Below, piece after piece: positions 1-6,844 of a DNA stretch of 9,897 nucleotides. The translations under genes and the position numbers were made by a program. Each line of letters begins with the position of its first letter. Position 1 is the first letter of the stretch. The notes under the pieces are model-generated. The model was given only the letters and a program-made list of their open reading frames with translations. It was not told the DNA's origin and made no database searches. This DNA is from GCA-002840015 sp033765245. Its GTDB lineage: Bacteria; Pseudomonadota; Gammaproteobacteria; Xanthomonadales; Xanthomonadaceae. The stretch lies in assembly GCA_033765245.1 (NCBI GenBank), contig JANRIF010000203.1, positions 1 to 9,897 of the forward strand, given 5' to 3'.

Positions 1-48
1 AAGCGATAGTCTGTAAACCACGCCATATCGATTCCTTGGGGTCGAACG

Positions 49-1113
49 ATGATCGCCGATCGCATCGCTCGTGCGCGCAAAGCGGCTGGCCTGTCCTTGC
101 GCGATGTCGGGCAGGCCGTGGGTTTGAGCCATGCGGCCATCAAGAAGTACGAAGATGGGGCGGTGGTGCCGTCGTCGGATGTGCTGCTCGGCTTGGCGCG
201 GGTGCTGAACGTTCGCACCGAGTTCTTTTTCCGTCAGCAGCAGGTGCGCCTGGAAGCCGTCGAATATCGCAAACGCGGGCTGCCGGCCAAGGTGCTGTTG
301 GCCATCGAGCATCAGGTGCTCGATCTGGTCGAGCGGCGGCTTGAACTGGAAGCGCTGTTTCCCCGGCCGCCGGGCTCGCCCTTCGAGCCCATCCCCGGCC
401 ATGCCGATCGCATCCTCGATCTCGACGGCGTGGAGGGCGAGGCGGAGGCCGTGCGCAATGCTTGGGACCTGGGCTCCGACCCCATCCCTGATCTGGTCGA
501 CGTCCTGGAGGCGCACGGGGTCCGCGTCTACATGCTCGACGACAGCCATGGTTGCAAGTTCGATGGCTTGGCGGCACACGTCGACGGTCATCCGGTGATC
601 GTGGTGGGCAAGGCTTGGCCGGGCGACCGGCAGCGTTTCACGCTGGCGCATGAGTTGGGCCATCTCATCGTCGGCAAGCGGCTGGCCGCTGCGCTGGATG
701 CGGAAAAGGCCGCCAACCGGTTCGCCGGGGCGCTGCTGTTGCCAAGGACCGCCCTCCTCAAGGAGGTGGGCGATGCCCGCAGCGGCATGGAATGGCGTGA
801 GATTGCCATGCTGAAGGCGGAGTTCGGCCTGTCCATGCGTGCCGTCACGTTTCGCCTGCGCGACCTGAACGTCATCGCCGAATCCCGATTCATGGCCATG
901 CAACGCCTGTTCATGCAACGCGGGTGGCACAAGCTGGAGCCGGGGGCGCCGTTTCCGCACGAGCGCGCCCACGCTTTCGAGCGACTGGTGTTCCATGCCT
1001 TGGCGGAGGACTACATCGGCGAAGCGAAGGCGGCGGAACTCATGCGAATGTCGTTGCCCGCGTTCAAGCGCCTGCGTGCCATGGATGGTCCTGATGCTGT
1101 TGCTCATCAGTGA
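49..1113 (+). CDS. XRE-family HTH / ImmA-IrrE zinc metallopeptidase fusion
   Basis: A 354-residue cytoplasmic protein with two recognisable parts. Residues about 3-60 form an XRE helix-turn-helix (SLRDVGQAVGLSHAAIKKYE, then a VP..DVLLGLARVL helix), a DNA-binding domain usually used for autoregulation. Residues about 150-235 carry the ImmA/IrrE (COG2856) metallopeptidase: LAHELGHLIVG places the HExxH zinc motif at residues 201-205, and the EKAANRFAGALLLP stretch (219-232) supplies the usual downstream glutamate, probably E219. The following LKAEFGLSMRAVTFRLRDL segment (255-273) is also typical of this family. Family members cleave a repressor or antitoxin, for example ImmA on ImmR and IrrE on DdrO; the target here is not visible. 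The start at ATG 49 begins the HTH directly and has a weak GGGG 8-12 bases upstream. The gene overlaps the next one, a PIN nuclease, so the two are probably translated together. The 48 bases before it show no convincing promoter. Domain calls are secure; the toxin-antitoxin role is inferred. Confidence 0.9.
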   Translation: MIADRIARARKAAGLSLRDVGQAVGLSHAAIKKYEDGAVVPSSDVLLGLARVLNVRTEFFFRQQQVRLEAVEYRKRGLPAKVLLAIEHQVLDLVERRLELEALFPRPPGSPFEPIPGHADRILDLDGVEGEAEAVRNAWDLGSDPIPDLVDVLEAHGVRVYMLDDSHGCKFDGLAAHVDGHPVIVVGKAWPGDRQRFTLAHELGHLIVGKRLAAALDAEKAANRFAGALLLPRTALLKEVGDARSGMEWREIAMLKAEFGLSMRAVTFRLRDLNVIAESRFMAMQRLFMQRGWHKLEPGAPFPHERAHAFERLVFHALAEDYIGEAKAAELMRMSLPAFKRLRAMDGPDAVAHQ

Positions 1114-1585
1114 CGCCAATGTTCTGATCGATATCGAAGCGAGAGGTTTGACGCAAGCCCTGTTCGGTCTCGACTGCACCTTCGCCGTGCCGGACGTGTT
1201 GTTTGCCGAGGAGTTGGCCGAGCGACACGGCCACTTGTTGGCGATGGGGTTGCGAACGCTGACGTTGAGCGCGGCAACGGTGGCGTACGCGGAGGGTCTG
1301 GCGAAGCGCCACCGCGGACCCGGCAGCAACGACTTGCTGGCGCTGGCGTTGGCACGCCAGGAATCCTGCCCGCTGTTGACCGGCGATCGCGCCTTACGCA
1401 ACGCCGCCAAGGAGGAAGGGGTTTCTCTGCGAGGAACGCTCTGGTTGGTGGAGCGCATGGTCGACGAGCGACGCATCGACGTCGCCGATGCGGAGCGAGC
1501 ATTCGCTCATATGCGCGACGCGGGCAGCCGGCTGCCCTGGGACCAGGTAGCGCAGTTGCTCGCGCAACTTCGGGCAAGGCAGTGA
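1094..1585 (+). CDS. PIN-domain ribonuclease (VapC-like), partner of the HTH-ImmA protein
   Basis: A 163-residue protein with the PIN-fold acid set spaced as in VapC-type nucleases: D7 in LLLISDANVLID, E40 in LFAEELAE, D80 in GPGSNDLLALALA and D98 in LLTGDRALRNAA. These acids bind Mg/Mn and cut RNA in known relatives. There is no signal peptide or membrane segment. The start at ATG 1094 lies 20 bases inside the upstream HTH-protease gene, in another frame; an in-frame ATG at 1085 would add three residues (MVL). The long N-terminal extension back to 995 is only an open reading frame inside the protease gene and lacks PIN similarity. Overlap and shared direction indicate one transcript and translational coupling. 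No ordinary small VapB-type antitoxin is present, so the larger HTH-protease may fill the control role; this is inference. The RNA target cannot be read from the sequence. The 28 bp after the stop separate it from the convergent rsmB. Confidence 0.85.
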   Translation: MLLLISDANVLIDIEARGLTQALFGLDCTFAVPDVLFAEELAERHGHLLAMGLRTLTLSAATVAYAEGLAKRHRGPGSNDLLALALARQESCPLLTGDRALRNAAKEEGVSLRGTLWLVERMVDERRIDVADAERAFAHMRDAGSRLPWDQVAQLLAQLRARQ

Positions 1586-1594
1586 ATGCGCGGC

Positions 1595-1608
1595 TCCCGA
1601 TTCCGGGA
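1595..1608. repeat. Short perfect hairpin in the convergent spacer
   Basis: The 28-bp spacer between the PIN gene and rsmB holds TCCCG-ATTC-CGGGA, a 5-bp perfect stem with a 4-base loop. Neither side is followed by a T-tract, so it is a poor intrinsic terminator in either direction. The CCCGATTCC wording resembles one unit of the short GATTCCC-type tandem repeats common between xanthomonad genes. That likeness is from general knowledge and only one unit is present. Confidence 0.3.
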
Positions 1609-1613
1609 CGCTG

Positions 1614-2924
1614 CTATTTCGCGCGCTTCACCAGCAACGCATAGAAAAACCCATCCATGCCGTCTTCGCCGGGCAGGCGTTGGCGGCCGGGGCCGCTGGG
1701 GTGGCCGTAGCGCTCGTCGAGGGGCTGCGCTTCGGCGTCGGGGGTGTGGGCGAGGAAGCGTTCGATCTGGGCGCGGTTCTCTGCCGCCAGCAGCGAGCAG
1801 GTGGCGTACAGCAGGCGGCCGCCGGGGCGCAGCAGGGGCCACAGCGCTTTGAGCAGGCGCGCCTGGGTCTTCACCAGGGGCGGCAGGTCGGTGGCGCGGC
1901 GGTGCCATTTGATGTCGGGTTGGCGGCGGATGATGCCGGTGGCGGAACACGGGGCGTCGAGCAGGATCGCGTCGAAGGGTTGGCGATCCCACCAGCGCGC
2001 GGGATCGGCGGCGTCGCCGGCGACCAGTGCGACCGCATCGGTGTGGCCGAGGCGTTCGAGGGTTTGCTGCACGCGGGCGAGGCGGTTGGCGTCGAGGTCG
2101 ATGGCGGTCAGGGCGATGCCGTCGGCGGCTTCCAGCAGGTGCGCGCTCTTGCCGCCCGGTGCGGCGCAGGCGTCGAGGATGCGTTCGCCGGGTTGCGGCG
2201 CCAGCGCGGCTACCGCCAATTGCGCGGAGGCGTCGTGGACGCTGAGCCAGCCGTCGTCCCAGCCGGGCAGGCTGGTGGGTGGCAGCGCTTGGTCCAGGCG
2301 CAGCGCCATGGTCGGAAACTCGGGCGCCTGCGCGGTGATGCCGGCGTCGACGAGACGGGCCAATGCGGCGTCGCGGGAGGCGCGGCGGCGATTCACGCGC
2401 AGCCACTGCGGCGCTTCTTCGTTGTTGGCGGCGAGGATGGCCTGCCAGTGGCCGGGCCAGTCCTTGCGCAACGCCTGCACCAACCAGTCGGGATGGCTGC
2501 TGCGCACCGCGTCGTCGTTCGATTCCGGCCACGGTTCGCGGGTGGCGCGGCGCAGCAGCGCATTCACCAACCCCACCAGCTTGGCGTGGCCCAGCGTGCG
2601 CGCGGCTTCGGCGGTGGCGGAGAGGGCGGCGTGCACCGGCAGGCGCAGGGCGTCGAGTTGGGCCAGGCCGACCAGCAGCAGCGCGCGGATTTCGCGTTGC
2701 GAGGGTGGTAGCGGGCGCGGCATCCAGTTGGCGATGACGTGCTCGTAGCGGCGGCGATGGCGCAGCACGGCGAACACCAGGGCTTCGAGCAGGGCGCGGT
2801 CGCGCGGGTCGGCGACGGTGGGCAGGCGTTCGGCCAATGCCGGGCGCAGCGAGCGGCCTTGGTCGAGCACTGCCACCAACGTGCGTGCGGCGAGGGCGCG
2901 TATCGGTGCGCCGGAGGAATTCAT
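1614..2924 (-). CDS. rsmB: 16S rRNA (cytosine-967-C5)-methyltransferase RsmB
   Basis: A 436-residue protein, close to the usual length of about 430. It uses S-adenosylmethionine to make m5C967 in 16S rRNA. Residues about 5-135 form the NusB-like RNA-binding domain (RALAARTLVAVL, VGLVNALLRR). The catalytic Rossmann domain follows: SAM motif I DACAAPGGKS at 251-260, acidic motif AIDLDANRL at about 274-282, motif IV DAPCSATG with C326, and motif VI ATCSLLAAEN with C376. C376 is the expected nucleophile and C326 the release cysteine of RNA m5C methyltransferases. The ATG at 2924 overlaps the fmt stop as ATGA, so translation is coupled to fmt. Starts further upstream lie inside fmt and would add unrelated residues. 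It is the last gene of the def-fmt-rsmB operon and ends 28 bp from the convergent PIN gene. Confidence 0.96.
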   Translation of the reverse strand: MNSSGAPIRALAARTLVAVLDQGRSLRPALAERLPTVADPRDRALLEALVFAVLRHRRRYEHVIANWMPRPLPPSQREIRALLLVGLAQLDALRLPVHAALSATAEAARTLGHAKLVGLVNALLRRATREPWPESNDDAVRSSHPDWLVQALRKDWPGHWQAILAANNEEAPQWLRVNRRRASRDAALARLVDAGITAQAPEFPTMALRLDQALPPTSLPGWDDGWLSVHDASAQLAVAALAPQPGERILDACAAPGGKSAHLLEAADGIALTAIDLDANRLARVQQTLERLGHTDAVALVAGDAADPARWWDRQPFDAILLDAPCSATGIIRRQPDIKWHRRATDLPPLVKTQARLLKALWPLLRPGGRLLYATCSLLAAENRAQIERFLAHTPDAEAQPLDERYGHPSGPGRQRLPGEDGMDGFFYALLVKRAK

Positions 2925-3856
2925 GCGTCTCGCAGTGCCGGTCGGGCGTTGAGGTAATCGCGTGCGGCAAGCGGCTTGCCGCCCTCGCGCTGCACGGTCA
3001 GCAGGCGCAGCGTGCCTTCGCCGCAGGCGACGTCGATGCCGTCGCGGCCGGCCCGCACCACGCTGCCGGGCGCAGCCGAGGGCGACGATTCGGGCAGCGC
3101 CAGCGCGGCGTGGATGCGCAGGCGCTCGCCGTCCAGTTCGGCCTCGGCGATCGGCCATGGGTGGAAGGCGCGCACCTTGCGCGCCAACGCGGTTGCCGGC
3201 TGCGCCCAATCCAGGCGCGCTTCGGCTTTGTCGAGTTTGTGGGCGTAGCTGACCCCGTCATCCGCTTGCGGCGTGGCGAGCGGACGCAGCCCGGCGCGCA
3301 GCAATGCCAGGCCATCGCGCAGCGCCTGCGCGCCGAGTTCGGCGAGGCGGTCGTGCAGGCTGCCGCCGGTATCGGATTCTGCGATCGGCGTAGTCAAACG
3401 CAGTAGCACCGGGCCGGTATCGAGCCCGCGTGCCATCTGCATCAGGCACACCCCGGTTTCGCTGTCGCCGGCTTCAATGGCGCGCTGGATCGGTGCGGCG
3501 CCGCGCCAGCGCGGCAGCAGCGAGGCATGCACGTTCCAGCAGCCGTAGCGCGGAATCTCCAGCACTGCCTTGGGCAGGATCAGGCCGTAGGCGACCACCA
3601 CCAGCAGGTCCGGCGCCAACGCGCGCAGCGCTTCCTGTGCGGCCGCGTCGCGCAGTGTTTCGGGCTGCAGCACCGGCACGCCGAGCGCCTGCGCGGTTTG
3701 CTTCACCGGCGAGGCACTGAGCGCGCGGCCCCGCCCTGCCGGTCGATCGGGCTGGGTGTATACCGCCAGCAGCTCGCTGTGGGCGGCGACGGCGCGCAGC
3801 GAGGGCACGGCGAATTCGGGTGTTCCGGCGAACACCACGCGCGGGGCTTGGGTCAT
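2921..3856 (-). CDS. fmt: Methionyl-tRNA formyltransferase
   Basis: A 311-residue enzyme that transfers the formyl group of 10-formyltetrahydrofolate to Met-tRNA(fMet), a step needed for normal translation initiation. The N-terminal formyltransferase domain (1 to about 190) opens with RVVFAGTPEFAVPSL and contains the loop QPDRPAGRGR (35-44). The catalytic stretch is NVHASLLPRWRGAAPIQ, giving N108 and H110, and D146 lies in RGLDTGP; these match the Asn-His-Asp set of the family. The C-terminal tRNA-binding domain (about 204-311) begins near SYAHKLDKAEARLDW. The ATG at 3856 is chosen because the protein then starts at the conserved first strand; the frame stays open to 4009, but that extension lies inside def. 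It starts 4 bases after the def stop, and its TGA overlaps the rsmB ATG, so the three genes form one operon. Confidence 0.97.
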   Translation of the reverse strand: MTQAPRVVFAGTPEFAVPSLRAVAAHSELLAVYTQPDRPAGRGRALSASPVKQTAQALGVPVLQPETLRDAAAQEALRALAPDLLVVVAYGLILPKAVLEIPRYGCWNVHASLLPRWRGAAPIQRAIEAGDSETGVCLMQMARGLDTGPVLLRLTTPIAESDTGGSLHDRLAELGAQALRDGLALLRAGLRPLATPQADDGVSYAHKLDKAEARLDWAQPATALARKVRAFHPWPIAEAELDGERLRIHAALALPESSPSAAPGSVVRAGRDGIDVACGEGTLRLLTVQREGGKPLAARDYLNARPALRDA

Positions 3857-3860
3857 CGGC

Positions 3861-4373
3861 TCAGGCGACGTCGGTTTCGGCGCGACGCTGCTTTTGCAGC
3901 TTCTTGCGCACCATCTCGCGCTTGAGCGGCGAGAGGTAGTCGACGAACAGCTTGCCGTCGAGGTGATCCATCTCGTGCTGGATGCAGATCGCCAGCAGCC
4001 CTTCGGCATCGCACTCGAAGGCCTTGCCGTGGCGATCCAGCGCGCGCACCCGGACGCGCTCGGCGCGCGCCACCTTGGCGTACACGCCGGGGACCGACAG
4101 GCAGCCTTCCTCGCAGTTCTGCTCGCCTTCGCGCGTCAGGATTTCCGGGTTGATGAATACCTGCGGCTGGTCCTTGGTCTCGGACACATCAAGCACCATG
4201 AAGCGCAGATGCACGTCGACCTGGCTGGCGGCAAGGCCCACGCCGGGCGCGGCGTACATGGTTTCGAGCATGTCGTCGATCAGCGCGCGCAGGGCGTCGT
4301 CCACCTTTGCCACCGGTTTGGCGCGGGTGCGCAGGCGCGCATCGGGGAATTCCAGGATGGTGAGTTTGGCCAT
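3861..4373 (-). CDS. def: Peptide deformylase
   Basis: A 170-residue metalloenzyme (Fe2+ or Zn2+) that removes the N-formyl group from new proteins, reversing the effect of Fmt after synthesis begins. All three family motifs are intact: GVGLAASQ (44-51), EGCLS (89-93, metal ligand C91) and HEMDH (133-137, ligands H133 and H137, catalytic E134). The length matches the type 1 enzymes of Gram-negative bacteria (about 169). The start at ATG 4373 gives MAKLTILEFPDARLR, aligning with the normal N-terminus. An in-frame ATG at 4424 would add 17 residues of no family likeness and would overlap a candidate promoter -10. It is the first gene of the def-fmt-rsmB operon and is divergent from the LysM gene. 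Confidence 0.97.
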   Translation of the reverse strand: MAKLTILEFPDARLRTRAKPVAKVDDALRALIDDMLETMYAAPGVGLAASQVDVHLRFMVLDVSETKDQPQVFINPEILTREGEQNCEEGCLSVPGVYAKVARAERVRVRALDRHGKAFECDAEGLLAICIQHEMDHLDGKLFVDYLSPLKREMVRKKLQKQRRAETDVA

Positions 4374-4422
4374 GAACGCGATACTGGGGGCGCGCAACGC
4401 GCGCGACAAGGGAGCGGTGGTC

Positions 4423-4451
4423 ATTGTACCCCCGGTGGCGGGCCCATTTTG
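4423..4451 (-). promoter_or_regulatory. Candidate promoter of def-fmt-rsmB
   Basis: Read on the minus strand, TACAAT (4428-4423) matches the -10 consensus at five of six bases. A weak CAAAAT lies at the -35 position (4451-4446) with a 17-base spacer. Transcription would start near 4416, leaving a leader of about 40 bases before the def ATG at 4373. The -10 is good and the -35 poor, so the assignment is tentative. Confidence 0.35.
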
Positions 4452-4476
4452 TGGACGCCGGGAGTTGGGCTATAGT
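4449..4476 (+). promoter_or_regulatory. Candidate promoter of the tsaP-dprA-smg genes
   Basis: TATAGT (4471-4476) matches the -10 consensus at five of six bases. TTGTGG (4449-4454) lies 16 bases upstream and shares only the TTG of the -35 consensus. The expected start near 4483 would give a leader of about 30 bases before the ATG at 4514. It overlaps the -35 region of the opposing def promoter. Confidence 0.5.
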
Positions 4477-4498
4477 CACGCCGTCTGCCCGGTAAATC

Positions 4499-4504
4499 AG
4501 GAAG
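4499..4504 (+). promoter_or_regulatory. Ribosome binding site that sets the tsaP start
   Basis: AGGAAG ends 9 bases before ATG 4514. It touches the alternative in-frame TTG at 4505 and so cannot serve it, which favours the ATG. Confidence 0.55.
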
Positions 4505-4513
4505 TTGGCCGCC

Positions 4514-5644
4514 ATGCTTAAACGGCTTCTTGCAGTCTTTGCGGTCGCGCTGCTCACGGTCGCCACCTATGCGGCGGCGGCGGAGTTGCGTCCCGACCAT
4601 CCCAGTTCCTATACCGTGCGCAAAGGCGACACGCTGTGGGACATTTCCGCGCGCTTCCTCGCGCAGCCCTGGCTGTGGCCGGAAATCTGGCAGGCCAACC
4701 CGCAGATCGCCAATCCGCACCTGATCTATCCCGGTGACGTGATCAGCCTGGCCTACCTCAACGGCGAGCCCCGGCTGCAGGTGAGCGAGCGCTCACAGAC
4801 GCAGCCGGAGTCGCGCGAGTACCCGGTCGGCGCAGTGCCGCTGTCCGAGATCGAGCCGTTCCTGCGCGACCTGCGCCTGCTCGATCGGATCGACGACCTG
4901 CCCTACGTGATCGGTCTGGAAGGTGAGCGCCTGCGCGGCGCCGCCGGCCAGTTGATCTACGTGCGCGGCATCTCCGGCGCCAAGCCGGGCGACACCTTCG
5001 CGGTGGTGCGTCCGACCGTGCGCTACACCCGCATCGAGGACAACGGCAAGACCGCGCGCTCGCGTGCCACCGACCTTGATTTTCGCGGCAAGCCGCATCG
5101 CGGCATCGAGTGGCGCAGCACCTGGCACGACATGGGCGAGGGCAAGGAAGCGCTGGGCTACGAAGTGATGACGCAGGCGCGGGCGCAGGTGGTGGCGGTC
5201 GAGGGTGAAGCGACCAGTCTGGTGGTGCTCGACGAGGGCCGCGACATCCGCGAGGGCGATCGTCTGGTGGCGGTCACCGCACAACCCTACGACCTGGAAT
5301 TCGTGCCGCATGCACCCAAGGCCATCGCGCCCGGTGCGCGCGTGCTGGCGATCGCCGATGGCATCAACGGTGGTGCGCGCAGCGTGATGGCGCTGTCGGT
5401 GGGCAGCCGCGACGGAGTCGACAACGGCACTGTCTATTCGATCTGGCATGAAGGTCCGCGGATTCCTGATCGGGTCACGCACGCCAGCTACACCGGCGCG
5501 GTCAACGATCGCACCAAGGTGCCCGACGAGTTCTCCGGCCACGTCATGGTGTTCCGCACCTTCGAGAAGGTCAGTTACGGCTTGGTCATGGACAGCGTGC
5601 GTTCGTCCGCGCCCGGCGATCTGCTCAAGCAGCCCGGCAACTGA
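4514..5644 (+). CDS. tsaP: LysM-domain periplasmic protein, probable TsaP (type IV pilus secretin-associated)
   Basis: A 376-residue exported protein. Residues 1-23 are a signal peptide: K3/R4, a hydrophobic core LLAVFAVALLTVATY, then AAAA before ELRP, with cleavage likely after A23. A single LysM domain at about 32-79 (SYTVRKGDTLWDIS, LWPEIWQANPQI, LIYPGDVISL) should bind peptidoglycan. The wording LRPDHPSSYTVRKGDTLWDI and FLAQPWLWPEIW follows the N-terminus of the TsaP family, and the place between def and dprA is that of the Pseudomonas TsaP gene. TsaP links the PilQ secretin ring to the cell wall in Neisseria and Myxococcus. The remaining roughly 290 residues form a beta-rich region without membrane segments or a motif I can name. 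The function is inferred from family and position; a generic LysM protein is the alternative. dprA starts 13 bases downstream. Confidence 0.85.
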   Translation: MLKRLLAVFAVALLTVATYAAAAELRPDHPSSYTVRKGDTLWDISARFLAQPWLWPEIWQANPQIANPHLIYPGDVISLAYLNGEPRLQVSERSQTQPESREYPVGAVPLSEIEPFLRDLRLLDRIDDLPYVIGLEGERLRGAAGQLIYVRGISGAKPGDTFAVVRPTVRYTRIEDNGKTARSRATDLDFRGKPHRGIEWRSTWHDMGEGKEALGYEVMTQARAQVVAVEGEATSLVVLDEGRDIREGDRLVAVTAQPYDLEFVPHAPKAIAPGARVLAIADGINGGARSVMALSVGSRDGVDNGTVYSIWHEGPRIPDRVTHASYTGAVNDRTKVPDEFSGHVMVFRTFEKVSYGLVMDSVRSSAPGDLLKQPGN

Positions 5645-5657
5645 GTAGCGCGGCGGC

Positions 5658-6797
5658 GTGGCGGCGGCGGACGCACTCGGCAATCGGCTGGCCTGGCTGA
5701 CGTTGGTCCGCGCCCCCGGCGGCGCGGGCCCGTTGCGGCGCCTGCTGGACGCCTGCGGCAGCGCCGAGGCGGCGCTGGCGGCGGGGCCGGCTGGGTGGCG
5801 TGCCGCCGGCCTGTCCGACCCCACCATCGAGGCGCTGCGGCGCCCCGACCCGGCGCTGGGCGAAGTCGACCGCGCCTGGCTTGCGGCGCGTCATCATCAT
5901 CTGATCGGCTGGGACAGCCCCGACTATCCGGCCTTGCTGCGGCGCATGCCGAGCCCGCCTGCCTGCCTGTTCGTGGTGGGCGACGCCAACGCGCTGTGGC
6001 GGCCGCAAGTGGCGGTGGTGGGAAGCCGTGCTCCCAGCGCTGGCGGCTGCGACAACGCACGCGATTTCGCCGCCGCCTTCGCGCGGGCCGGCTTCGCCGT
6101 CACCAGCGGGCTGGCGAGCGGGATCGATGCCGCCGCCCATCTGGGCGCGCTCGATGCCGGCGGCGAGACGGTGGCGGTGGTGGCTACCGGGCCAGACCTC
6201 GTGTACCCGCCCGCGCATCGCGACCTCGCCACCCGCATTGCCCGTCACGGCGCCGTGGTGAGCGAGTTCCCGCCCGGTACGCAGGCGCGCCGCGAGCACT
6301 TCCCCAGCCGCAACCGCATCATTGCCGGGCTGGCGTTGGGCACCCTGGTGGTGGAAGCAGCGCAGCGTTCCGGCGCGCTGATCACCGCCCGCCACGCCGG
6401 TGACGCCGGGCGCGAGGTGTTCGCCATCCCCGGCTCGATCCACAACCCGCTGGCGCGCGGCTGTCATCGCCTGATCCGGCAGGGCGCCGCGCTGGTGGAA
6501 TCGGCCGAGGAGGCCATTGCCGCGCTGGGCCCGGTCGCCGCCGAGCTGGCCGATGCATTGCGCGCACGGCTGCGGGAAGGCGCTGCTGTGACCACCGCTG
6601 CCGAGCCGCGGGCCGCCGCGCCCGACGACCCCGCCCAGCGTCAGTTGCTGGCCGCGCTGGGCCACGATCCGGTAGCGCTGGACCAGCTCGCCGAACGCAC
6701 GGGATTGACGGTGGCGGCGCTGTCCTCCATGCTGCTGCTCATGGAAATGGAGGGTTTGGTGCGCGCCGAGCATGGCCGCTATGCCCGCCGGGCGTGA
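5658..6797 (+). CDS. dprA: DNA-processing protein DprA (Smf)
   Basis: A 379-residue cytoplasmic protein that binds incoming single-stranded DNA and loads RecA during natural transformation. The N-terminal part (about 1-95) is helical, SAM-like (LVRAPGGAGPLRRLL). The Rossmann-type DprA domain (about 96-300) has the family marks VAVVGSRAPSAGG (118-130), SGLASGIDAAAHLGALD (150-166), FPSRNRIIAGL (215-225), SGALITARHA and AIPGSIHNPLARGCHRLI (256-273). A C-terminal winged helix (about 325-375, LDQLAERTGLTVAALSSML) is the form found in proteobacteria. The start is GTG 5658: an in-frame TAG at 5646 rules out anything earlier, and no clear Shine-Dalgarno precedes it, so coupling to the LysM gene 13 bases upstream is likely. 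DprA occurs widely, also in species not known to be competent, so it does not prove transformation here. Confidence 0.96.
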   Translation: MAAADALGNRLAWLTLVRAPGGAGPLRRLLDACGSAEAALAAGPAGWRAAGLSDPTIEALRRPDPALGEVDRAWLAARHHHLIGWDSPDYPALLRRMPSPPACLFVVGDANALWRPQVAVVGSRAPSAGGCDNARDFAAAFARAGFAVTSGLASGIDAAAHLGALDAGGETVAVVATGPDLVYPPAHRDLATRIARHGAVVSEFPPGTQARREHFPSRNRIIAGLALGTLVVEAAQRSGALITARHAGDAGREVFAIPGSIHNPLARGCHRLIRQGAALVESAEEAIAALGPVAAELADALRARLREGAAVTTAAEPRAAAPDDPAQRQLLAALGHDPVALDQLAERTGLTVAALSSMLLLMEMEGLVRAEHGRYARRA

Positions 6798-6844
6798 TCG
6801 CCAAGCGACCTGCCCATCGCGTCCGCGGACGCAGGCTGAGGATG

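Noticed and set aside
47..67. CGATG...CATCG imperfect dyad over the start of the HTH-protease gene, as a possible autoregulatory operator
   Set aside because: The arms match at only five bases before falling out of register and lie in coding sequence rich in GATCGC; too weak to call an operator.
2270..2278. GCTGGTGG, identical to the E. coli Chi octamer
   Set aside because: A single copy inside rsmB in GC-rich DNA; the Chi sequence of this organism is unknown.
1507..2970. Long open frame of 487 codons on the minus strand, and plus-strand frames 1680-2711 and 1744-2748, across rsmB
   Set aside because: Arg/Pro/Ala- or Gly/Gln-rich translations with no domain pattern, typical shadows of a GC-rich gene; rsmB has all its motifs in its own frame.
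4374..4424. Extended def start at 4424
   Set aside because: It adds 17 residues absent from the family and would begin inside the candidate -10 box; ATG 4373 fits the deformylase N-terminus.
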